Notes under the pieces: generated by a model
Told to the model about the DNA's origin: nothing
The model's input: only the letters and a program-made list of their open reading frames with translations
The model's database searches: none
Assembly: GCA_040081555.1 (NCBI GenBank)
Contig: JBEBGG010000056.1
Coordinates: 1 to 22,000, forward strand
Direction of reading: 5' to 3'
From: CADEEX01 sp040081555
Lineage (GTDB): Bacteria > Acidobacteriota > Vicinamibacteria > Vicinamibacterales > CAVVIG01
DNA length: 22,000 bases
Shown here: positions 8,034 through 15,536 of the stretch, piece by piece
Numbering within the stretch: the first letter of the stretch is position 1
Layout of the letters: each line of letters begins with the position of its first letter
Position numbers and translations under genes: made by a program

Positions 8034-8417
8034 GCGCTCAACCACTCACGGCGTGACGGTCACGATCAGCCCTTCCCATGCCGTCCTCAAGATCCGGCAT
8101 GGCGCAATTCATTGTAACGGCGATTGACTGCGCGCGTGCTTCCTCGGGCTGGTGCCATGGCGACGATTCGTGCGACTGCGTTCACGTCGGTGGGAGTCGC
8201 TCGACAAGGCCCTGATCGGGAGCTACGAATCAGCCGCCGGCCTCCGTCTGGATGCCGCGCTACTGGACGGAGTGACGAGCGCCGTGCTGACCTCGTACCT
8301 TGTCGCTCGCACCGGGTCGAGACTGCTCACCACCACCATCGGTACAATCATCGAGTGGCGGGGCGCCCTCGGTCGCCACTGAGGTCGCGCCGTCAGCCCA
8401 TCAGCCTCTTTTTTCGG
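8034..8417. other. 384-bp intergenic region upstream of the mepK-like gene
   Basis: No convincing gene lies here. The best frame is a 76-codon plus-strand ORF at 8152-8382 starting ATG, with no clear SD and no family I recognise; it is Arg-rich at the start and then fairly protein-like. On the minus strand a TACAAT (8111-8116) could be a -10 element for the mepK-like gene, without a recognisable -35. The 330-codon gene on the right ends at 8418, and I see no strong terminator hairpin with a T-run after it. Confidence 0.4.
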
Positions 8418-9410
8418 TTATTCAGAAGGAGGCAGACCACTCTCGAGTCGCCGCCGCAATCCCTGGAGCACTGAGGCGGCTTCGCCTTTGAGGCGACGCT
8501 CCGCGACCCACCTGACCATCCCTCCGAAGAATCCGCCGAAGACGTCCACGTCGGACCGATTCAGATAGACCAGATAGTTGGGCCGGCCGGAACCGCCGCG
8601 CACGATCGCCGTCAGGGCCAACGACGCGTTGACGTAATGCGTGGCAAAGATCCCCTCGGCCACTGCCATTACGTCAGGCTGGCTGGCGTCGTGGCCCCGC
8701 ACGATGCTCACGTGGGTGACGCTGATAATGGCCTTGCCAGCCAGTCGTTCCTTTGACCAGTAGACAACGGTGTCCACGCCGGGCATCGACGACCTGGGAT
8801 ATCCGGTCAGATATTCAGCCAGTGGTGCCATCTGTGCGGTGAGCCAGGTCGAATGAGCGACGAGCGCAGCAAATGGCGAGGGCGGCGTTCTCTGATCGCC
8901 GTCTGCGAGGTAACCGGTGACACGGCTGAGCACGACGCGACGAAAGGCCTCTTGCATCCGCGCGTGTCTGTCTCCTCCGCTTCCCGCGGCAGTGCTCTGC
9001 AGCGCGGCTATCTCTGCTCCCGTCAGCTTGAGGCCACAGTCTTCCGCCTTACACGTCATCACCTCCGACGCCTCATCCTCGTCGAGCGTGAGCGCGGCGA
9101 GGTCGTCGAGGCGAGGCGGCATCGAGAAGCGGCCGATGGCCATGACATAGGCGCTCTTCTTCAACGCCGCGATACGACCAAGCCACGCGACCAGCCGGTC
9201 GCCGTCCACGTTCACCGGTACCGCGGCGAAGACCGTCACCTCCCGGCCCTCGCTCGGTACGATGCGCGCAAGCGCCTCACCGCGATCGAGCGTCCGTCGG
9301 TCAGAAGCGGTCAGAGCGACCGACGGGCGGAAGAACGCAAACGGATCGGGTGCCGGCGCGCTGGTTGCGACTTGAAGCGCGAGGAGTGGCCCAAAGAATC
9401 GATGTCTCAT
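8418..9410 (-). CDS. Secreted hypothetical protein, 330 residues
   Basis: I do not recognise a named family. The N-terminus (MRHRFFGPLLALQVATSAPA) looks like a short signal peptide. The mature protein has a Cys pair C120-x4-C125 in a MTCKAEDCGLKL segment, an alpha/beta composition, no obvious membrane segment and a charged C-terminal end. An in-frame TGA upstream rules out a long extension, so ATG 9410 is the only standard start. Its SD (GGAGG, 9431-9435) is 20 nt away, with a 5-bp hairpin between (see separate entry). It follows the cytochrome c gene by 93 bp on the same strand and may be the last gene of the amine array, which would suggest a periplasmic accessory role; this is inference from position only. 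Confidence 0.75.
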   Translation of the reverse strand: MRHRFFGPLLALQVATSAPAPDPFAFFRPSVALTASDRRTLDRGEALARIVPSEGREVTVFAAVPVNVDGDRLVAWLGRIAALKKSAYVMAIGRFSMPPRLDDLAALTLDEDEASEVMTCKAEDCGLKLTGAEIAALQSTAAGSGGDRHARMQEAFRRVVLSRVTGYLADGDQRTPPSPFAALVAHSTWLTAQMAPLAEYLTGYPRSSMPGVDTVVYWSKERLAGKAIISVTHVSIVRGHDASQPDVMAVAEGIFATHYVNASLALTAIVRGGSGRPNYLVYLNRSDVDVFGGFFGGMVRWVAERRLKGEAASVLQGLRRRLESGLPPSE

Positions 9411-9435
9411 CGACGGCAGGCCGTCATTGTCCTCC
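9411..9435 (-). promoter_or_regulatory. Unusual ribosome binding site with a hairpin between SD and start
   Basis: On the minus strand GGAGG (9435-9431) is followed by ACAAT, a perfect 5-bp stem with a 4-nt loop (GACGG 9412-9416 pairing with CCGTC 9421-9425 in plus coordinates), one base, then ATG 9410. If the stem folds, the SD-to-start distance shrinks from 20 to about 6 nt. The same stretch also holds a 6-codon ORF starting ATG 9427 whose TGA overlaps ATG 9410, so translational coupling is an alternative. Confidence 0.4.
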
Positions 9436-9503
9436 GTTCAGCGCCGAAGAACCGCTCCTTCGTCTCGAGCGCACCGGTGGGGACGCCCGGCGTCAGGATG
9501 CAC

Positions 9504-9914
9504 TTACTGTTGGCTGGTGAACGTCATTGAATCGAGGGCGGCAGGACTGTCGAGTGAAGCCATCGACGCGATGCCGTTGACCCGGAGCAGATAGGCGACC
9601 AGGTCAAGGCCGTCCTTCTCATTCAGCGTGCCCGGGTTGTCGGCAGGCATCGTCTTCATGACGAGGTCGAACAGCGACCGAAGGCTCTTGCCCTTCCACT
9701 CGGCGACAAACGGACTCCCCCAGAGCTCAGGACCCATGATGCCGCCATCGTGGCACTCGCTACAGCGCGCTTCAAAGACCACCTTGCCCCGCGTCGCCTG
9801 GTCGGCGGGCAGCGAGGCCGACGGTGCCGGCGCTTGTGCGAAAACCGAGAGCCCGGCGACGGCCATCAACACAGTGGCCGTGAGGGTGATGTTTCGTCGA
9901 ACGTGCACGTTCAT
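9504..9914 (-). CDS. Periplasmic mono-haem c-type cytochrome
   Basis: The 136-residue protein has a signal peptide (ITLTATVLMAVAGLSVFAQA, about 9-28), a haem c site CSECH (C51, C54, H55) and a probable axial Met89 in KTMPADNPG, the usual class I cytochrome c arrangement. ATG 9914 was chosen over a longer frame because it places the signal peptide at the N-terminus; the SD is poor. The gene follows the second flavoprotein by 71 bp. Family knowledge: small soluble cytochromes c shuttle electrons in the periplasm. Inference: it accepts electrons from the two Tat-exported flavoprotein dehydrogenases and passes them to a terminal oxidase. Both proteins being exported supports this. Confidence 0.92.
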   Translation of the reverse strand: MNVHVRRNITLTATVLMAVAGLSVFAQAPAPSASLPADQATRGKVVFEARCSECHDGGIMGPELWGSPFVAEWKGKSLRSLFDLVMKTMPADNPGTLNEKDGLDLVAYLLRVNGIASMASLDSPAALDSMTFTSQQ

Positions 9915-9951
9915 CCTCGCTTCTGGTGAAGAGACCCGTTGGGACAGGAGG

Positions 9952-9979
9952 CGAAGGCGCCGGCCGTGTCGCGCCTTCG
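9952..9979. terminator. Perfect 9-bp inverted repeat after the second flavoprotein gene
   Basis: CGAAGGCGC (9952-9960) and GCGCCTTCG (9971-9979) form a perfect stem with a 10-nt loop, beginning 6 nt past the stop of the 9986-11989 gene in its direction of transcription. No T-run follows, so it is not a classical intrinsic terminator. It could be a partial terminator, an RNA-stabilising 3' end or a processing site between the flavoprotein and the cytochrome c gene. Confidence 0.4.
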
Positions 9980-9985
9980 GACCCA

Positions 9986-11989
9986 CTAGTCGCCCAGTAG
10001 AGGCATGGCCCGCCGCTGCAGCACTTCCTGCACCGCGCGGTGCGCTTCGAGCATCGCGGCATCAGTGTGGGGACTGGCGGCGGCGTCCGAGTTGGCAATG
10101 GTGATCAACCCGAACGGTTGCCGCGCCTTCACGCAGGGCCGCTCCTCAGACGAGGTGTAGACCCATTCGAGCGGATCAAACAGCGGGTTGTAGGTGTAGG
10201 CGTAGCCGTGCGGCCAACGATTGACGGCAATAGCGACGATGTCGCTTGCTGGATCGAAACCACCGCTGCCGAGATTGCGGGCCAGCTGGTCGCGGATGTT
10301 GCGTTCGAAGGTCTCGAAGCTGGTCGCCAAAAGATCGGCCCGCCCGATGCGATGCTGCTCCTTGCGCGGCTTTCCCGGCGACATGGCAAAGCGCGTCAGG
10401 TGCAGCGCGATCGGATCGTCAGGCGTCGCCGCGTGGTTGAGAGCGCCGAGGCTCGCCGCCTCGGTCAGCGCCACGCCGCTGTGGTACATGGTCGGGGCGT
10501 TGACGCCGGAGACACCGAGCTTCTGGAACGCTTTCCAGTTCTTGACGGCGACGCTGGTGTAGACCAGCGGCCCTTTGACGCCGAAGGCGAGCGCCTCTTT
10601 CTGCGGCGCCGGCAAGTCTGGCACCAGATACGGGATGAACATGTTCCAGCAGGCCATGACGACCGCCCGCGAGCGGACCTGATAGGTCTTTCCGCCGCGG
10701 ACGTAGCTGGTGACGACCTCCTGTGCCCGGCCCGGTGCCCCGTCGTGGCGCACGTGGACGACGGTGCTGTTCAGACGCACGCGTGCCGTCTGTCCAGCCG
10801 TATCGAGCTTGCCGTAGTCAATGCGGGCCGCGCCGACCTCTTCCATGGACGTTCCCGGCACCGCGTCTGGATTCAGCCAGCGAATCAGCAAGCGGGCGAT
10901 CGTGGCGTTGCCGTCAGGAAAGTGCACCGTCGGTCCACCGCCCGGACCGATCTGACGACCGTGGTGCCCGCCGGGCAGATCGGCCAGGAGTCCCTTCGGA
11001 CTCGCTTCCAGATTCATGCCCGAGAAGCCGGGCAGGCCGTCCTGCCAGGCAAAGAGCGCTGGATAGCAGTCCACACCCACACAGAACGATCCAGCGCCCT
11101 GCGTGTGGAAGAACCACACCACCTGCTTGTCGACCTTGACGAGATTCAGCAGGAAGTCCTGATAGCTCATAGTGGCGAGCTTGACCTTCTTCTCCGCCGA
11201 CGACAGCCCAGGAAGGTAGTCTGGATGGGGCCCGGCATACAGTCGCGCCGCGTCCTTCTGCGCCTGCGGCGACAGCGGCATCGTCGCCAATTCCGCCGCG
11301 CTGAAGCCACCACCGCCGCGGCGACCGCCGCCGTCCCCGGCACCGCCGCGCACGATCAGCTTGTCGACGCCCCACGTCTCTTTGTCGAAAAACGTCGCCT
11401 GTCCGGTGAGACCAAACGAGCGGTACAGTGCGCGGTTACCCTGGTTGGACGACATGTAGCGCTCGACATCGATGCCGATGTCGTTGACGACGGCCTTGGC
11501 GTGCTCGTTGTAGCGCCCCCACGACTCGATGTTGAGCGTGCCGCCGTTGAGGGCCATCATCTTGCCGCCGTAACTGAACTCGTTGCGCTTGGCGTGACCA
11601 CCAAAGTCATCGTGGTTGTCGAGGATGAGCACCTTCGCAGAACGCCCGACTTCACGGATGAAGAAGTACGCGGCTGAGAGGCCGCTCATGCCGGCGCCGA
11701 CAATCACCAGGTCGTAGTTCTCGCCAGTGGTGACGGCTCCGGACAGATCAACAGTGCGCGCATCGCGCAGCCGGTGCCCCACCTCGAACGACCCCGGGTG
11801 GCTGCCACGCATGCCAGTTCGCGTCGGCGGGTAGTAGTCCGCGGCGCGCTCGGGCGCGAACTCCTGCTGTTGCGCCTTGAGCAGCTCGGGCGCGAGCATC
11901 GCACCGACGGCGGTCAGGCCCACGCCATTCAGAAAATCTCGGCGCGTGATCGAGCGGTCCATTCCCAGTTCGCGGTCGTTGGCATTCAT
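9986..11989 (-). CDS. Tat-exported FAD-dependent spermidine dehydrogenase-like protein (copy 1)
   Basis: This 667-residue flavoprotein starts with MNANDRELGMDRSITRRDFL, matching the N-terminal style of bacterial spermidine dehydrogenases (SpdH), with a twin-arginine pair at 16-17. ATG 11989 has GGAG about 6 nt upstream. The dinucleotide-binding motif VIVGAGMSG (GxGxxG 98-103) and ILDNHDDFGGHAKRNEF bind FAD; NRWPHGYAYTY and the C-terminal FGLITIANSDA segment are also shared with the neighbouring copy. SpdH enzymes oxidise spermidine at the secondary amine, giving 1,3-diaminopropane and 4-aminobutanal, and pass electrons to an acceptor other than oxygen. Unlike the neighbour it carries a Gly/Arg-rich insert (about 214-230) and a Cys pair (FCVGVDC). 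Substrate is inferred; another amine is possible. Confidence 0.82.
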   Translation of the reverse strand: MNANDRELGMDRSITRRDFLNGVGLTAVGAMLAPELLKAQQQEFAPERAADYYPPTRTGMRGSHPGSFEVGHRLRDARTVDLSGAVTTGENYDLVIVGAGMSGLSAAYFFIREVGRSAKVLILDNHDDFGGHAKRNEFSYGGKMMALNGGTLNIESWGRYNEHAKAVVNDIGIDVERYMSSNQGNRALYRSFGLTGQATFFDKETWGVDKLIVRGGAGDGGGRRGGGGFSAAELATMPLSPQAQKDAARLYAGPHPDYLPGLSSAEKKVKLATMSYQDFLLNLVKVDKQVVWFFHTQGAGSFCVGVDCYPALFAWQDGLPGFSGMNLEASPKGLLADLPGGHHGRQIGPGGGPTVHFPDGNATIARLLIRWLNPDAVPGTSMEEVGAARIDYGKLDTAGQTARVRLNSTVVHVRHDGAPGRAQEVVTSYVRGGKTYQVRSRAVVMACWNMFIPYLVPDLPAPQKEALAFGVKGPLVYTSVAVKNWKAFQKLGVSGVNAPTMYHSGVALTEAASLGALNHAATPDDPIALHLTRFAMSPGKPRKEQHRIGRADLLATSFETFERNIRDQLARNLGSGGFDPASDIVAIAVNRWPHGYAYTYNPLFDPLEWVYTSSEERPCVKARQPFGLITIANSDAAASPHTDAAMLEAHRAVQEVLQRRAMPLLGD

Positions 11990-12035
11990 GCTCGTCTCCT
12001 CGTGGCGGCTCTGCAGATTTACGCGCCGGACATGG

Positions 12036-13943
12036 CTAGGTCAGCCCGTGCTTGACGAAGAGTTCTTCGACAGCGCGGTGGCCTTCATCGATCGCCTGGT
12101 TAGTGAAGGCGGCGGCGCCGGCATCGGAGTTGGCAATGGTCACCAGTCCGAAGCGGCGGCGGCCGATGATGTGCGGGCGCTCCTCCTGCGGGATATCAGG
12201 GTCAGCGAGCGTGTCGTAGGTATAGGCGTAGCCGTGCGGCCAGCGGTTGACGGTCATGCCGACGATATCCGTGGCCGGATCGAACCCGCCGCCGCTCAAC
12301 ATCCTCGTCAGGTGGCTGCGAATCTCGTACTCGTATTGTTCGAAACTCATCGACAGCAGTTGTTGCTGACCGGCGCGGTTCTGTTCCTTGCGAGGCAGAC
12401 CAGGTTTGTTTGGACTGGCGGTCATGCGAACGATGACCGGTTCTTCCGGTGTGGTGACGCCCTGGTAGCCGCCGATCGTCGTGCCGGGATCGAGGCTGGT
12501 ACCGGTGTGCAGCATGCACGGAGAGTTGATGCTGGACACACCAAGCGTTGAGAACGACGTCCAGCGGCGGACGAGGATGTTGTTGTACATCATCGGCACC
12601 TTCACCGGGTACGCGAGCGCCTCCTTCTGCTTGGCCGGCAGTTCCGGCATGAGTGAAGGGATCAGGCCGTTGTAGCAAGCGAGAATGGCGCCGCTGGCCG
12701 AGACCGTCTCGAGCTTGCCATTTCTCAGATAGCTGACGCGTACCGAGGTCGCACGCTCGGGAACGCCTTCATGCTCGACCCGAACCACCGGGCTCCCGAG
12801 ACGAATGCGCATGGGCGTGCCCGCCACATCCAGCTTCGAGTAATCGACCGACGCCTGCACGATGTTGTCCATGCCAGGAGTGCCAGGAAGGGCCGAGGGG
12901 ATGAGACGACTGACGAGCAGCCGCGCGATCGAGGCATTCCCGTCAGGGAAGTGGAACGAGTACGCGCCCTCGCGGAACTCCGACTGGGTCGTGAGGCCGA
13001 GGCCGTTGAAGCCGACCGATCCGCGATGCGCCGCTTCGAGCGCCGGCGTCGTGTCGACGCGCTTGTTGTTACGCCCGCCCTGACCTCGAAGGAAGAGAAT
13101 CGCGTCGGGCGTGATCTTCGCGTACTGCAGCAGAAACTCCTGCCAGCTGATGGTCGCCAGCTTGGCGAGCTTCTGCGCCTCGGTCATCCCTGGCATGTAG
13201 TCAGGGTTCTTTCCGTAGATCCGCGTCAGATCCGCACGCACCTGGTCCGACAGCGGCGCTTTGGCCAGGAACTCGGGCCACGGAATCCGTCCGTTGCCGG
13301 GGACGACCTTGTCGACCCCGAAGTGTTCCTTGTTGAAGAACATCGCCGATCCGAGCTTCTGCATCGGCCCGCGTGCATTGAACTGGCTGTTTCGCTCGAC
13401 TTTGACACCGAGCTCCTCGATCAGGCGCTTGGCCGTGTAGCTGTACGGAAACGGCGTGGCGATACTCTGCGTGCCGCCGTATCCGATGAAGGTCTTGCCC
13501 TGGTAGTGGAACTCATTGCGCTTGGCGTGGCCGCCAAAGTCGTCGTGGTTGTCAAGAATGAGAATCTTCTGGTTGTCGCCCAGACCGCGTCGCCAGAAGA
13601 GCGCGGCGGCCAGGCCTGAGATGCCGCCACCAACAATCACCAGGTCGTACCGTTCGCCCGTATCCGCGGAGGCGGGGATCTGACGATAGGTCCCCTGCTG
13701 CAACGGACCGAATGACTCGATGGCCGCCGGATAGTTGCCGCGAAGACCGGTCCGCACCGGCGGATAGGCCGACGCGTCAGGAGCGGGCGCCGCTGGCGCC
13801 TGTGCCGCCCCCGCGGCTGTCGGCGCACCGACCGCGCCCGCCGCACACGCGCCAGCAATGCTGACCGCGATGCCGTTGATAAAGTCACGACGCGGGATTG
13901 CCCGGTTCATGCCCAGTTCGCGGGCGTCGGCTGGAAGCGCCAT
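12036..13943 (-). CDS. Tat-exported FAD-dependent spermidine dehydrogenase-like protein (copy 2)
   Basis: This 635-residue paralogue of the adjacent flavoprotein shares the ELGMxRxIxRRDFxNG Tat leader (R18-R19), the GGGISG dinucleotide motif (105-110), ILDNHDDFGGHAKRNEF, FHFPDGNASIARLL and NRWPHGYAYTY. ATG 13943 was chosen since a GGGGGG purine run lies 6 nt upstream and the leader then aligns with copy 1; ATG 13949 is possible, and a longer frame running into the aldehyde dehydrogenase gene is not. The region matching the Cys pair of copy 1 has no cysteines (GGRNNKRVDTTP), and the Gly-rich insert is absent. The two genes are 46 bp apart and look like an old tandem duplication with divergent substrate range. 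An Ala/Pro-rich linker (about 30-60) follows the Tat leader. Confidence 0.82.
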   Translation of the reverse strand: MALPADARELGMNRAIPRRDFINGIAVSIAGACAAGAVGAPTAAGAAQAPAAPAPDASAYPPVRTGLRGNYPAAIESFGPLQQGTYRQIPASADTGERYDLVIVGGGISGLAAALFWRRGLGDNQKILILDNHDDFGGHAKRNEFHYQGKTFIGYGGTQSIATPFPYSYTAKRLIEELGVKVERNSQFNARGPMQKLGSAMFFNKEHFGVDKVVPGNGRIPWPEFLAKAPLSDQVRADLTRIYGKNPDYMPGMTEAQKLAKLATISWQEFLLQYAKITPDAILFLRGQGGRNNKRVDTTPALEAAHRGSVGFNGLGLTTQSEFREGAYSFHFPDGNASIARLLVSRLIPSALPGTPGMDNIVQASVDYSKLDVAGTPMRIRLGSPVVRVEHEGVPERATSVRVSYLRNGKLETVSASGAILACYNGLIPSLMPELPAKQKEALAYPVKVPMMYNNILVRRWTSFSTLGVSSINSPCMLHTGTSLDPGTTIGGYQGVTTPEEPVIVRMTASPNKPGLPRKEQNRAGQQQLLSMSFEQYEYEIRSHLTRMLSGGGFDPATDIVGMTVNRWPHGYAYTYDTLADPDIPQEERPHIIGRRRFGLVTIANSDAGAAAFTNQAIDEGHRAVEELFVKHGLT

Positions 13944-13966
13944 CTTCATCCCCCCAAGATTCCTGG

Positions 13967-15511
13967 TTACTTGTTGCCGAGCGTCGGCATGTGAAAGGCG
14001 CCGGTCGTCGCGGCGGAAGACCACCGTCTGGTGATCGCCTTGGTGCGTGTGTAGAACTTCACGCCTTCGGTCCCATGGACGTGAAGGTCGCCAAACAGTG
14101 ACTGTCGTCGGCCGCCGAACGAAAAGAACGCCATCGGCACCGGGATCGGTACATTGATGCCGACCATGCCAACATCGATGGCCTGCTCGAACAGCCGCGC
14201 CGCCGCGCCCGATTCGGTGAACAACGCCGTGCCGTTGCCGAACTCGTTGCGATTAATCAGACTGATCGCATCTTCAAGACGCTCAACGCGGACCACTGCG
14301 AGGACAGGGCCAAAGATCTCGTCCGTATAGATCGACATGGCCGGCGTGACGTGATCGAACAGCGTCGGACCGAGAAAGAATCCGTTCTCGTGTCCGGGCA
14401 CTGAGAGTGCACGGCCGTCGAGGACGAGGGTCGCCCCTGCGGCCTCTCCGGCGTCGATGTAGCCAGCGACTCGACGACGATGCTCGGCGGTGACCAGCGG
14501 CCCCATGTCCGCGCCGGTCTCCAAGCTCGGTCCGACGCGGAGCGCCTCGGCTCCGGCCTTCAGCCGACCGACGAGGCCGTCGGCGATGTCGCCGACGGCG
14601 ACGACCACTGAAATCGCCATACAGCGTTCACCCGCCGAGCCGTAGGCCGCGCCGAGAATCGCATCGGTCGCCAGCCCCAGGTCGGCATCCGGCAGCACGA
14701 CGGCGTGATTCTTGGCGCCGCCGAGCGCCTGGACGCGCTTCCCCTCGGCAGCAGCCGTCGCGTAGACATACTTCGCAATGCTCGTCGAGCCAACAAAGGA
14801 CACCGCATCGACGTGCGGATGGTGCAGCAGCGCCGCCACCGACTCTCGGTCGCCGTGCACGACGTTGAAGACACCGTCTGGCAGGCCCGCCTCTTTGAGC
14901 AGCTCCGCCATGCGAATCGATGGCGAGGGATCGCGCTCCGAAGGTTTCAGCACGAAGGTGTTTCCGCAGGCCAGCGCCACAGGAAACATCCACAGCGGCA
15001 CCATCGCGGGAAAATTGAAGGGGGTGATGCCCACACAGACGCCCACGGGCTGGTGAATCGAGTAGGCGTCGACATCGCGGCCAACAGTCTCGGAGAACGC
15101 GCCCTTGAGCAGATGCGGCGCACCGCTGGCAAACTCCACAACCTCGATGCCGCGTTGCACCTCGCCCATGGCATCGAGGAACACCTTGCCGTGCTCCTGG
15201 CTGATCAGGCCGGCCAACTCCTTTTGGTGCGTTTCGAGCAGCTCACGAAATCGGGTCAGGATGCGGCTCCGACGCAGCGACGGTGTCGCCTGCCAGGACG
15301 GCAGCGCCAACACGGCGGCCTGCACGGCCCGGTCGACATCGACGGCATCGGCCATCGGTACCGTGCGAATGACCCCGCCGGTCGAGGGATTGGTAATCTG
15401 CCCCTGACGCGGGCTATGCGGCGATACGGCGGCACCGTTCACCCACATCGGCACGGCAGTCGTGGCGCGCAATGGGGCGGTGGGACGGGTCTCTTGAGAA
15501 GTGGTCGTCAT
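13967..15511 (-). CDS. MmsA-type CoA-acylating (methyl)malonate-semialdehyde dehydrogenase
   Basis: The 514-residue protein is an aldehyde dehydrogenase of the methylmalonate-semialdehyde type, which turns malonate or methylmalonate semialdehyde plus CoA and NAD into acetyl- or propionyl-CoA and CO2. Seen: TPFNFPAMVPLWMFPVALA, FVGSTSIAKYVY, the catalytic Cys297 in GSAGERCMAISVV, and EIFGPVLAVVRV. The usual general-base Glu of hydrolytic ALDHs (ELGGK) is replaced in QALGGAKNH, the hallmark of the CoA-dependent MmsA group. ATG 15511 has GGAG 5 nt upstream. The C-terminus (about 495-514) extends slightly past the usual end. It sits 25 bp after a GabT-like gene and 23 bp before a SpdH-like gene. 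In this setting malonate semialdehyde from beta-alanine (a product of 1,3-diaminopropane) is the most likely substrate, which is inference. Confidence 0.9.
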   Translation of the reverse strand: MTTTSQETRPTAPLRATTAVPMWVNGAAVSPHSPRQGQITNPSTGGVIRTVPMADAVDVDRAVQAAVLALPSWQATPSLRRSRILTRFRELLETHQKELAGLISQEHGKVFLDAMGEVQRGIEVVEFASGAPHLLKGAFSETVGRDVDAYSIHQPVGVCVGITPFNFPAMVPLWMFPVALACGNTFVLKPSERDPSPSIRMAELLKEAGLPDGVFNVVHGDRESVAALLHHPHVDAVSFVGSTSIAKYVYATAAAEGKRVQALGGAKNHAVVLPDADLGLATDAILGAAYGSAGERCMAISVVVAVGDIADGLVGRLKAGAEALRVGPSLETGADMGPLVTAEHRRRVAGYIDAGEAAGATLVLDGRALSVPGHENGFFLGPTLFDHVTPAMSIYTDEIFGPVLAVVRVERLEDAISLINRNEFGNGTALFTESGAAARLFEQAIDVGMVGINVPIPVPMAFFSFGGRRQSLFGDLHVHGTEGVKFYTRTKAITRRWSSAATTGAFHMPTLGNK

Positions 15512-15536
15512 GATTTCTCCGTGTGCATTGGGAGCG

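Noticed and set aside
8152..8382. 76-codon plus-strand ORF in the gap upstream of the mepK-like gene
   Set aside because: No clear SD, no recognisable family, Arg-rich start overlapping other open frames; length is easily reached by chance at this GC content.
10040..11677. 545-codon plus-strand ORF opposite flavoprotein copy 1
   Set aside because: Antisense shadow of a gene with clear FAD and Tat motifs; the translation shows no domain-like pattern.
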